Of a stretch of DNA of 64,000 nt, positions 44,396 to 56,105 are shown one piece after another. The stretch spans positions 2,508,501 through 2,572,500 of the forward strand of contig SNVD02009519.1 in NCBI GenBank assembly GCA_013180625.2, in the 5' to 3' direction. Position numbers and translations under genes: made by a program. The notes beneath the pieces were generated by a model. That model ran no database searches, had not been told where the DNA came from, and was given only the letters and a program-made list of their open reading frames with translations. The stretch is from Boswellia sacra (lineage: Eukaryota; Streptophyta; Magnoliopsida; Sapindales; Burseraceae). Every line of letters begins with the position of its first letter. The stretch's first letter is position 1.

Positions 44396-45955
44396 TTTTG
44401 GTAGGCAATGGCAAGTAAATTTGGTTTTGGTTGGTCATCTGTGCCCGAAGTTCTTTACAACCAATGCTTAAGCTGCTCTTATGATATGTTAGGAGAAAAA
44501 GGCCAGAACTGGAGAGCATCAACTGCCAACCAAGTATCGAAGAGGACTACACTGGTAACTGGTGGTTACTAGTGTTACCAGAAAAGTTGGTCAGACCATT
44601 GGCTGCGCTGTTTGATAATAGTACTCACCATGGGGGGGTCCTGTATATATTAAAAAAAGGAGTTAAAAAGAATCATAATCTCGGAGTGTATAGTTCTAGT
44701 TCTTTTATTAAGGTTATCCTGTAAAGTGAAGTATTATTGTGTATTCCAGTTTTGACACATTATTTGGGTGATTTATTGTGTAATTCTGCGATGTAGATGC
44801 AATATTCTGTATGGCATTGTAAACCTTTCCAAGAGCAAGTATACTAGCAATTTTTCGGCTGGGCATCCTTCGGTATTTTTATTGTTTGTTGGATACAATC
44901 AGCTATGTGTAGAAAGGCCTCTATCCAAGATAATTTCTCTCCGCTAGCATGGAATTATGGGATCGTCGTTCTGTTGATCTTTATGAAGTCTGTACGCGGT
45001 TTTGCCCGCAAAATGGCTGAAAGGCTCTACCGCCGTATTTTTTGACTTCGTCATTTTGATTGTGGTTAGATCTTTTTATCTTTTTGGGCTCAAAACATAC
45101 TTCGAAACATCTCGTTCGATGGAAATTGAAATTTCACCTTCCTAAATCGTGGGAGAGAATGTCTCAAAATCAACTGACCTTTCGTTAACAATTAGTGTCT
45201 TTCCGTTGCATTATTTTACTTTCATTTCATCACAAAATTACCTTTAATGGGAAGTTCAGTAGTGTGTACTTCGACATATTTTACTCACAAACAGAAATTT
45301 CTATTTGGTTCTACATAGCAACTGGTGTACTGGAGTGATCACTGTCATCCAATTAGAATTTGGCTAGAAAGACAACAAAATCCGATGCAAAATATCTTGT
45401 GAAACAAAACCCTTGATTTGACATGACTTGAAAAATATCTCAATTAGGGATTTTCTAGGGCACAGCTGCAGTATGCCGCACCATTTTTTTCACAAATTTT
45501 TGTTGTTAATCAAACGACTTTTTTCTTTTATGCAAAACCTGCTGTATCCGTACTTCAACAGTATGTAGAACCCCCTCAATTAGTAACTTCTTACCGACTG
45601 AAGACAAGATGTATTCATATAAATACCTACATGCGGTCCAAATATAATCCCTTAAGAAATTTATTTTTAACCATCAAGCCATTGCTGTACTCTGGCTAAC
45701 CTGATAGAAAAATACTAAGCAAAGTCAACCATGACGCCAATTAAACATCACTGACTCTACATGCTATTGAAAATATTTCTTGTTCATTTGCTTTCTTTTA
45801 TTTTGGTAATTGCTATATATTTCTGGTAAAATCGCCTTCAAAAGCTATGCAATATACAGCACGATCTATTTTCAATCAAGTGCACTAAGAAGAATGGAAT
45901 TCAGTATCTACCATTAGCAAAAGAGATTATTGTTCATGCTAAAGATGGAAGTCAA
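44396..45955. other. Intergenic region between convergent 3' ends
   Basis: This holds the 3' UTR of the RVE gene (to about 44800) and the 3' UTR of the minus-strand 733-residue gene. No coding signal or known repeat is seen. Confidence 0.45.
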
Positions 45956-48900
45956 CTAAAGCATATAAGTACTTCCAAATTGCCTATTGGTCAGACCAAG
46001 ATCCGTTGTCCGCATGTTTGCCAAGGATTCCTGAGCTGCATGACGAGCCATAGAAGGAGAATGTATCTGCCTTGATTGATCTTCCATCTCAAATTGCCTA
46101 TTAAGAAAAGCTTTATCACTGATTCCACCATCAATATGATCTGAAAAAACCACATAAAAATGGAAATAAGTTATGATTCATTATTACCTTAAATTCTACT
46201 CCATATAATTATAAGAGTTTCAACAAAAAATAAAAAATAAAAATCAAATTATGATAAAAAAGAGCTAAACATAACTCTGAAAATGTATAGGACAAGGGCT
46301 CTACCTGCAGTTGGTATTTCAAGGCGCCTATAATGTTGTTGTTTATAGTATGAAGGATAAGTTTGTGTTGGGTGTGGAAGCTCCTGAGTATAACAAGTCA
46401 GTTTATTAAGGGGATGAGGAGAAGGTAAAGTTCTCGGCAATCCATGAACTTGATGCAGAGAAGAATTGCTGCTTGGAACAGGCATCTGCCGTGGCAGTGG
46501 ACTATTAATAGGAGGACCAAACTTCCTCAGGTCAGCATGAGGGTTCTGGGTATGGTTGGTAAACACATTTGTTGGAAAATGATGATGTAGAGGTTGTCCA
46601 TTATAGAGATAGGTCTCTGAAGCAAAGGATTTTGTCTTAAAACTCTTCTGAACTTCTTGAGTGTGCGAAGATTTGAATAATGCCCTCCCTGGGTTCATCT
46701 GGTGTCTAACAAATTGTGGCAGAGATTGCTGAGTATGCAAATGTTGATAAGAAGTCTTCAGGCCCATCACATCATAAGAATCAAAAATAGGACCATCTAA
46801 AGCAAATTGAGTAGATATTTGATCACTGTGGGAGAGATTAAGAGCTTCTAGCTTGTCAGCAATATCAACCTGAGAATTGAAGGTTGACAAATCAGCTTTA
46901 GCTGAACCTCTATCAGCCACAAATGTGGAGTCGTCTTGTGGAATTATGAAGTCATCCACCGTAATCAAACTGTCCTCTTCTGGTAAACAAATTTCATCTG
47001 TTGAATCAGCACTTTCATGAAAGGCATTGACAGGACTGGTCTTCGACTCTAGCTCACTAACAAGACCGAATCCTACTAATTTGTTGATATCCTCAAAGAT
47101 TGATAAACTGTCCTCGGTTTCACTCACGACAGTTTGCTTAGCACAGCCTTTAGGAATAATACCTTCACGATGGATCTCAATGGATCCAGATTCATCCACT
47201 GTAGGTGGAGTTATAGCATTACTACTGGCAGCTGGAATTGGAAACCTCTGAGGCTTCAACCAATCATTCCTTGTAAACATGCCAACAGAATCTGCCCGAG
47301 TGCCTGGAAAATCAGTTTTCCGCGAATACTGAGGAGAACCTGTTCAAAAATTGGTTCATAAGTCAGATTCTTTCCCAAAATCCAGTACTTCTTTGAATGT
47401 CAAACATGTTACCATTATCTTCAGTTTCAGGAACAAGGAATTTATTTAAGCATGGGCTCCATCCTTTTGAGGTATGATGATGAGTTGAAAGCTGTTCATT
47501 GAACCTTGATAGCATAAACAAAAGTTTCACAAGAACTCTTGAAGTTACATTTGGGATATTATGATCATACAGTTGGTCAGAGATTTCATTTATGAGAGGT
47601 GGAGGAATAGATATTAAGGTTGTGTCTATTTGTATTTTTTAAGTTTTTGTCTTCAAAATTTTGAAAGAATGTGTTGTTGGCTTTAAATTTTTTTGAATTT
47701 TGAAAATTATATGTTGTTAATATTGATTTAAATACATTGAAAAAAGTGCATTTTCAGAAAACTGAATTTTAAAAATGTAAACAAACAAATCCTAAGCTTC
47801 TGAGCAAGTTCATTTGTTTCAAAAGATAAATTTATGAAGTTGTGCTCAGTAACTTTTCATTCCCAACTACACAAACTCCGAAACCTGCTTTCCTATTGTT
47901 AGATGAGATGATACCGGTTAGCTTATTCTCTATGGAGAATAATTTTAATTTCTCTATGTAACTGACTTAATTACATAATTAAGCTTGCATGACAAACTTA
48001 TCAGGTGTCTGCTTAAAATAAATTATTAGAGAAAAGAAAAAAAGGTTAACTTGGATATCATGGCTGATAAAAAGCTATACCTCCAAGAAACTGGTGACAA
48101 AAATCAGACGTCTGAAATCTATGGTCCTTTGTCTGATGTATTATACCATCACAGGGCTGGCCATTGGGCAATAAAAAGGTACATTAGATATTACTTTTAT
48201 CATAATTTAGAAACAGCATTTATCTTAACTAAAAGTTTCACTTCACAGAGAGAAATGATGAATAAAGTGTTAAGCATGCATTCAACAAGGATACGATTTA
48301 AAGTCAATAAAAGTTGAAAGAATTATAGCTAGCTTCGTGCTCAAATTTCAACAACTCAGCAACAAATTACCTCTGATATGAATGTATGGATTAAGCTTTC
48401 AGTCCGAAAATTCATCTTACAAGTTCTGCTTTCAAGAACTGGGGGAAGTAGATTTCCAGATGCAGAAGTTTGTTTAGTAAAATCCTGCCCGGTAGAATTA
48501 CCAGATGGAGATACAGATTCTGCACATTCCTTTGATTCATTATTTTGGTTCACATACTTCTTATAACTTCCAGAAGCCTCCAGGGTTTTGGCCATCTCTG
48601 GGTCCCAATTCTCTTTATGCTCGTGCAATTCTTTATTTTGCTTCTCTTGAAAAGTTTTACGTTGCTCCTTTCTCATCAGCTCAAATGAATCTGAATAGAG
48701 GAATTCATTTAATCATCAGAGGTCAGTTCATTGATAAACGTTTTCTGGCTGACTGAAACCATGCAGGAAAGAATGCACCGCCAACACTACTAGGGGAGAC
48801 TAAAGCAGATTTTACCTCTTCTTCTTCTTTCCTCCTCTTCTCTCTCTAGACCTGGATGCTCAGAAGGACCAAATGTCTCATTGTTACAAAGGTCCTCACT

Positions 48901-51642
48901 CTCTGTCCTAGAACGAACTTTTGCCTGGAACAAAGCACATGCTGACAATCAACAATACTTATTTGGTATTGCTTTCATATTTATTTCCTATATTCAGGAC
49001 TGAAAAGGAAAATGAGCATTATCTAACATTATTTGTGTTTACATTGCATGATGCTGTTAATATTCAACTACATATAACAAAAAAAAGATAATAAGTATTA
49101 CCAGTGCCTTAAAGCGATGTGGAGGTTGATATGCTGAATTACTCTTGTTAAGTAGATGATGAACATTGTCTTTAACCACTGGAGGAGAAGCCTCACCACT
49201 TCCTAGAAGTCCATCTTTAGAATTTAGACAACGTCGAGATAGGTAGCCATGAGATCTGTCAGAATCTGCATTGGACAATGAATGGTTCAGCATATCACAA
49301 AATTCGATGTACTTCTGTAATGAATCTATTTACAAGGTTATAGGCAAGGTATGTACAATGTAACAACAGTTGTCATGCGTGACATTTGGATTTTGGCTCA
49401 AGCAATTAAGCAACCAGATAAACAACAAAAAAGGCCAAGCACATATATTATCAGAACTTTATAACTCCTAACCTCTTCAATGCATGAGAACTTTATAACT
49501 CTTAACCTCTTCAATGCATCAGGCATACTTTCTCATCAAAGTTACCGAATGGCCAAATTAGCGAGTCGTGTACATTTCAATTAGATGACACATGGTGTTT
49601 AACAACAACATTACCAGTACAATCTCAATCCGATAGGTTATTGTGGAAAAGAGCTCTGATACAATGGAGGACAAATTGCATTGCAATTCATTAGAAATTC
49701 AAGCCCTTACCAGTGCCTTCTCCAACAGAGAACTGATCTGGAGCATTTATTTGGCAACATAAAGAGGTAATGATCATGTCAAAAGTCAACTTAAGTGACT
49801 TAATTTTGTCACATTCACGCAGAAGCTCTCTTTTTAACTACAACTAATGCCAAATGAAAATTTAAACAAATCTTCCCCACCATCTGGGGCTTGGTTACCA
49901 GAGAGATCAACATTAACATATGGTCAAAAGAATGATGAAGATAATATGAACCCATACGCATTTCATCTTTTAATTATATAAGTAGATGACGATATTAGTT
50001 AAGAAAAGAACGTATTCAATGACAATTTACCTTCAATTATAACTAATTTTGGACAATGAATGTGAAATTACTAAGATTTCTCAACGCCATAAACTTAACC
50101 AGCTAATTTCAACTGCAGTATCTCGACCAACAGCAGTGAACACTAAATCCATTTAGACAGAAATGACTCACACTCACAATTCTTAATAACAGACTTAAGA
50201 GGAGTCAAATGCTGTGGTTTACTCAAAATCAGTTTGGGCAATCAAATTTCTTCCAACCATAGATATTTAGAGAGAATGATGTTGTCATGGTGTCAGCAAA
50301 GCAAATATTTGATCGAAATGGAAAAGAGCACATCCATGAGGAGGTTAATGGCAGTAAGAGTAAAATATGATTAAATTAACCACATACCTGAACTATGACA
50401 AGGGTGCGTTCCGGTCCATGAATCACAAAGTCCACTGTTACAGCAAATTGCTAAGAAAATCAAATTAAGGGCTATTATGATGCAATTATAGAACGAACGA
50501 TCTATAGACTGGCTATTGTTGCCGCATTGTTACCCTAAAATCGATCGGTCAAGCCCACTTGGTAACCTTTTGCACGTATCCAGCCTAGACAAAGAGAGGA
50601 GATAGTTTCGCGTATACAATATTTTTGTCTTTCTGGAAAAAGAAAATGGATATCAAAAAAATAAATACAAATATTACCAATAAAATACCAAAGAATGATA
50701 TATTGCTAAAATGATGCAGTAATTTACATAACAATAATTTCAGTCTTTAACTCTTTCTTTTAAAATCTTACAAATAAAAGCTTTCTTCAACTGAAACTGT
50801 TAAACCTGTTTTATTAGTCATACGATGAATTTTCATGATCACTAACTATTTTATCAGCCAAAATTAACGCATCACTACATAGTTTTCCTTCTCTACCGTT
50901 TTCTAGGCAACCAAACACTGAAACACAGAGCAACAAGGAAAAAAACTTTAAGAAAACACAGCCACAACCTTGAAACATCAACAATTATGATAAAGAAAAA
51001 CAAATAAGTGTGTTTGAATTTTTAATTATTAACACAGCAGTATCATGATTTCTCGTGAGAATTGATCCTCTCCGAACATCATTAAAAAATAGAAAACAAA
51101 AGAAGCAAAGGTGTAAAGAGTTACTTTGCTTACAAGTAAAAAGCTTAAACATCAAAATTCAACCACACAAAAGATGAACATCATCTTTCGTGTAAAAACG
51201 CTAACATCTCAATCTCCGCACAGAGATTAAGCTGTTTTGTGTGATCAAACAACAAACAGAGACAAAATAGAGAATCTTGTTCCGTACATCTAAAATAAGA
51301 ATTTTCTCGGAAAAGTTGGTCAGAAAGGTGTCAGGCTTTTTAATGAGCAATTAACGAGTGAGTGGCCTGTGGTTAATTTTCAACGCCTTTTTTCAAGCCT
51401 CAACTATCACAATCTTTCATTTCTTTTACGTTTCTATCATTTTTTCTCAGCAACCAAACACATGACAATATAAACAACTTTAATACACTGTCACGACTTT
51501 AAATTAACCACAAACGACAATCATAACAAACTAGAAATAGATTCCAGATGTGTTTGAATGTTTACTTATGAAACTCCGGAATATCATCATCATCTGTCTT
51601 CGACAGTTCCAGAAAACTTTGATCTCCACTTTCCGATCTCAT
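45956..51642 (-). CDS. Uncharacterised plant protein with YQPPHRFKA and FELMRKEQ motifs
   Basis: There are nine exons in phase: 51566-51642, 50388-50434, 49102-49265, 48816-48924, 48371-48690, 48081-48132, 47413-47625, 46305-47339 and 45956-46140. They encode 733 residues. The protein is largely disordered: an acidic start (MRSESGDQSFLELSKTDDDD), a GLLGSGEASPP ... YQPPHRFKAL stretch, an Arg/Glu coiled coil running into FELMRKEQRKTFQEKQ, and a long Ser/His/Gln/Pro-rich region with QLPRTL-like patches. I recall the YxPPHRYKA, ETFG and FELMRKEQ signature from an unnamed plant family, but cannot give a function. Exons 48081-48132 and 47413-47625 are the least certain. The acceptor of the latter lies inside a MITE (47618-47792). 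Confidence 0.7.
47618..47792. mobile_element. Tourist-like MITE, copy 2 (175 bp)
   Basis: It is flanked by TAA (47615-47617 and 47793-47795), and the ends are GGTTGTGTCTATTTGT and, in reverse complement, GGATTTGTTTGTTTAC. It aligns end to end with the element at 3808-3982 (shared CAAAATTTTGAAAGAATGTG-type core). Its left end touches an exon of the 733-residue gene and may provide the AG acceptor on the minus strand. Confidence 0.85.
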
Positions 51643-51920
51643 TTTCTTGGAAAAATGACAATCTATAGAAAGGAATTAGCTAGCTATCAGCTCGTGAAAA
51701 TTGCTTACAGGTCCAAAATTTAACACATTCAAGTTCAAATCAAACTTTTCTGAGTAGAGACCCTAGCAATGTAGATCTTTTACTCTACATATACATCAAT
51801 AGATTAAGTCGGTTTCTTGTGTAATCAAGTAACAAGCAGATACGAAGCGGAAAATCAAACTCTGCACAAGTAAGTTTAAGCATTTTCTCGGGGAAGTTGG
51901 TGACAAAAAGTGTGAGATAG
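50900..51920. repeat. Diverged local duplication around exon 1 of the 733-residue gene
   Basis: Segment A (about 50900-51330) and segment B (about 51440-51920) share ordered landmarks: GCAACCAAACAC, GTGTGTTTGAAT/ATGTGTTTGAAT, CTCGTGAGAATTG/CTCGTGAAAATTG, and ATTTTCTCGGAAAAGTTGGT/ATTTTCTCGGGGAAGTTGGT. Coding exon 1 (51566-51642) exists in B but its place in A is deleted. This looks like an old tandem duplication of the 5' end. Confidence 0.6.
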
Positions 51921-53099
51921 AAAAATATGTGTTTGGAAGTAAAGCGAATAGAGAATAAAGAGATAAAAAAGGAGGAGAAGGTGATCCTCTGTAGTGCAGT
52001 GGACCACCTTTCTCCGTGAAGTGCTTTCAGTGGGAGAGAGGCAGATGATCTTATATCTAGAGCAAGAAGAGCACGGGACATGCAATTTGGATGGATGCCG
52101 CGTTTACCGTCCTTAGCTTTTTTTATTTTTGTTTTAATTAATGTCAAATTAGTTAGATTAACTAAAATTTGAGGGTGTTAATGACTTTTAATAGATTTTA
52201 GATTTTATTTATTTATTTTAAACTCAGTTCACGTTATTTGAATAAGAATGTATTTGAAAAATGTTTAATCAATAAGATAGATAGCTTGCTAGACAAGGGA
52301 TTTTGAGTTATATCTGATAAAAGGGATTAGATATTTCAACATGATATAATTTTTTAATATTTGATTTTATTAAATATAATAATTAAGTTTAAAAGTTAAA
52401 AAATTATATTTAATACTGTCAGCTTATCAATTATCTTAATAACTTATTTTATAGATCAATCATAAGAATTTTATATAAAAAAATTGTATTAAAATATAAA
52501 GGTGAAACATAATTAACAATCTAGTAAAACAATATTATCATAGTTGACAATGTATCCAACCATTTACATGAAAAATATATTAGAAGCAATCTTTTTTTTT
52601 TTTATCAAAAGATATAAATGTACTATTTTTATCTAAATCTTTTGGAGAATTATTAAAAATTATTACTATCCTCAAGATTTCAACTAATTTAGTAATTAAA
52701 CCGTGTCTTTATATAATTTTTGATGGATTAAATCAAAATCAATGATTCATTTTTTTACGTGTAATAAATTAAATCACGATCATTTTAATATTAAGATGTA
52801 ATGATTCAAAATTATGTAAATTATATAGTATGTATAACTTTAGACAATTCTCCATTATAAAATATACAAAAAAAAATATAAGTATTGTTTTTTTTTTCCA
52901 GATGTTAAATGTAAGAAAATTTTCTTTGATACTATGCAAATTTTTGAGAATTTGTTAAAAACTTCACAAAATCGTGAGGACCTCGTTTAAAGTTCTATAA
53001 AATTGTTAAATTACCATGGGTTGGCGACTGATAAAATTGATATTTCCTTTTATATTCTGGACTTGGGTTGGTACAAGAGGTCCAACTCGAAAATTTTAA
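51921..53099. other. Divergent intergenic region before RPS10
   Basis: This AT-rich stretch contains the promoter of the minus-strand 733-residue gene (around 51950-52100) and the distal promoter of RPS10. There are several poly(T) and poly(A) runs, and no repeat family or gene. Confidence 0.4.
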
Positions 53100-53175
53100 A
53101 GCCCAAATCTTCTAGAACGGCCCAATACCAGTCCTAAGCGACCCAGATAAATATATCTTCATTTCGTTAGGGTTT
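53100..53175 (+). promoter_or_regulatory. Site II motifs and telo-box of RPS10
   Basis: AGCCCAA (53100-53106) and GGCCCAA (53119-53125) are site II motifs (reverse of TTGGGCY). TTAGGGTTT (53167-53175) is the reverse of the telo-box AAACCCTAA. This pair is the standard promoter signature of plant ribosomal protein genes and couples them to growth. The start codon is 86 bp further on. Confidence 0.75.
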
Positions 53176-53260
53176 ACTTTCTGCCCTGAAAGTAGCTCTA
53201 CGCTTCTCTTGCAGCTGCTGCAGCAAAAACAATAAAAAAGGGTCTGTCAGCTTCGCAACA

Positions 53261-55029
53261 ATGGTGACTCCTGCTCTCTATATCTACGCTTGCATATGTA
53301 TTCTAAGTTGTTAAAGAAAATTAACATGTTATTCGTTTTTATATTCAGATTATTCCAGAGAAGAACAGGAAAGAAATCTGCAAGTACCTCTTCCGAGGTT
53401 CGTATTTTCCTGTTTTCTGTTCATCCTTCATCCAAAACAATTCAGATGGTGCATTTCAGTGTTGTTAGATGTTGCCCAGAATGTGTTAGTTAATTTTATT
53501 TGCTTTTTCTATTGATTTGAAAATGAATAATAACAAGGCTAACTATGGTTAGTAGCTAAGAAATCGCCTAAATGGGATAGATATTAGATGGTATTATTCA
53601 TTGATTATTATCCTTTGTTTATGAAAAATTAGAAAATACAACTAAACCTAATTAGGTTTTCTGTTTAAGCTACTCTAAGTTGTAGTGTGCTATATTAGTA
53701 ACATTCAATGTTCATTCTGAAACAATAATGTTATTAATGTAAAATTCTGCAGCATGAGTGGGATGTTTACATTGCCAAAAAGGGTCTTGTGAGATACTTA
53801 AGATAGGAAATCCTTCCATTGTTGTTATCGTGCTTTTATTATTATTAGCATTTTTTTGGGGAGGGTGGTAGAAAAGCAGAATTTGATATGGTATAATATG
53901 AATTAAGAAAAATACTATTGGCATAATGAGGTTTCTGATTTTATTTCATCACAAATCTCCTGGGAATCTTCAGAGGGAGTTTGCTATGCAAAAAAGGATT
54001 ATAATCTTGCGAAACATCCAGAGATTGATGTTCCCAATCTGCAAGTGATTAAGCTGATGCAGAGCTTCAAATCCAAGGAGTATGTACGGGAGACATTTGC
54101 ATGGATGCACTACTACTGGTACCTTACTAATGACGGGATTGAATTTTTGAGGACGTACCTCAATCTTCCATCAGAAATTGTGCCTGCCACCTTGAAGAAA
54201 TCTGCAAAGCCACCTGGTCGCCCTATGGGAGGCCCTCCTGGTGATCGTCCACGGTATTATTCTTTATTTATCATTTAGATTTCTGTTTAATTGATTCTTA
54301 TCTTTTAGTTGTGATGTGATTAAATATGTTTTAATTGCTTGACCTTAAGCGGCCCACCACGCTTTGAGGGAGACCGTCCAAGATTTGGTGACCGTGAGGG
54401 ATACCGTTCAGGCCCTCGTGGTGGTGACTTTGGTGGTGAGAAAGGCGGAGCCCCAGCAGATTTCCAGCCATCCTTTAGGGTAATCTCTCTTTTGTTAAAA
54501 ATCTTAAATTTTATAACACAATCCTTGGTCTGGCTTCTGATTCTGAATGAATCAGAGCTTTCATTTCGTCATCAGTCCGTACTAATTTCATTTTTTGCAT
54601 GTAAGATGTTGCAATTGTGTGGCTATAAATGATTGGGTGGATTATTATCATGTACTTTCAGATCTAAGAAAACATGAGTGGCTATGGACTATTGTCTAAC
54701 CGATTAAATTGTGGGACTTCTCTTCCTTGGCTCCCTTGAGAAAGGGATTCTTTAATAAAATGGATGATTGGTTTTTATTTGTGGCAAATAGTTATAAAAG
54801 CTTCTAGGAGACACATTTTTGCAATGAAACTTCTTTGTTTGGTGTTATTGATAAAGTGGAAGAAAGGCTAGTTATTTGGGTGTTTGGTTTTAAAAATCAA
54901 TTAAGAACTATGTTACCTTTGTTTATCCAATTGCTCCTTTTGGTCCTGCAGGGTGCTGGTGGAAGGCCTGGCTTTGGTCGTGGAGGTGGAGGATATGGTG
55001 CAGCCCCGTCAGGTTCAGGTTTTCCTTGA
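53261..55029 (+). CDS. RPS10: 40S ribosomal protein S10 (eS10)
   Basis: The exons are 53261-53263 (only the ATG), 53349-53397, 53974-54253, 54350-54479 and 54952-55029, in phase, giving 179 residues. The protein begins [20 protein letters not shown], continues with [20 protein letters not shown] and [19 protein letters not shown] (the plectin/S10 winged-helix domain, about 3-95), and ends in a Gly/Arg/Pro-rich tail ([20 protein letters not shown]). The length equals that of plant S10. It is a component of the 40S head near the mRNA entry region. The start codon stands alone in the first coding exon, ATG followed at once by the donor GTGACT. It converges on HSP90. Confidence 0.96.
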
Positions 55030-56105
55030 AGGCGATCTTGGCTCTCCCATTCAATGTTTGTCTCAGAAGTAGTGTTTTAAGTCTAAGAACAAATCTAATG
55101 CCTTTGTTGAATTTTCTATAGCATTTTGTAAGGTTTTAAAATACAAGATTAAGCTTATCATGAGATTATCTTTAATTTTCTCTCTGTTCAGCTATTGATT
55201 GCAATGGAACCTGCATCTTTATTTCGCATCATATTATATGAGGTGTATTTTTGTGATTATTCTATTAACTATAAACTTGTCGACGTGTATGATTTTGGGG
55301 TGCTTGAGCCGGAGGGAATATTTATTTACCTTCTCTCTTGTTAATGCAATTTTCATCCTCCGTAACGGGGATGAGTACATAAATATCTATATTTATAATA
55401 TTTCACTTTTAGCTTCTTTTTTAGCTGAAGCTTCATCTGATCCATTTCGAGGGTTTGATGTTTTTGATGGTGACAATCTTCTCAAAGAATTTTTATTTCC
55501 TCTGCTACATTTGTTTCAAAACCGTCCATGGTATGCACTTCTGCACATCCTGTCTTAAGGTACCCTCCATTTCATGTTGAAGTTTGTAAAAGTACCGAAC
55601 ACATCATCTTTATCTTCTTCATGCCGTTAAAGTTTGAGTTTCTCCTCTAAATCATATTGTTTAGATGGTAGCTTTGATTATGGCAAAACGTTTTGCACAC
55701 GTTACAGTCATGATAGAAATCAAATTGTTAGCCTGAAAATATAGGAGGAACGGGTCATCACTTATTATTAAATCGAAGTTTTCTCCTTCGATTACTAAAA
55801 TTATGATCCAGCATCGTAAGTACTGTTTGTTTACTGTCTTCTCTAATTAGTAAATCTGCAATGTTTCTTTTAAAAAGGTAAACCACGCATCCAGAAACTT
55901 GAAGGCAGCTGAGCATGATGAGAACAAAATAATATATTGACCACTATGACATGGTACATTTTCGGTTAAGAATTAACAAGCAATACCTTGCAAAACAAAA
56001 ATTAAAGACACGGACTATAGAAGAGACACAAAGGGGACTTCCATCCCCTCGACCAAGCAAACGGCACAACCCTATCCCAAACACCGAAGCAGGCATCTTG
56101 CTCTC
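55030..56105. other. Intergenic region between convergent RPS10 and HSP90
   Basis: It holds the two 3' UTRs. A plus-strand open frame at 55199-55558 has no recognisable domain and is not called. No repeat is seen. Confidence 0.45.

Noticed and set aside
55199..55558. A 119-codon plus-strand frame between RPS10 and HSP90
   Set aside because: It is hydrophobic, low-complexity translation of a 3' UTR region with no domain.
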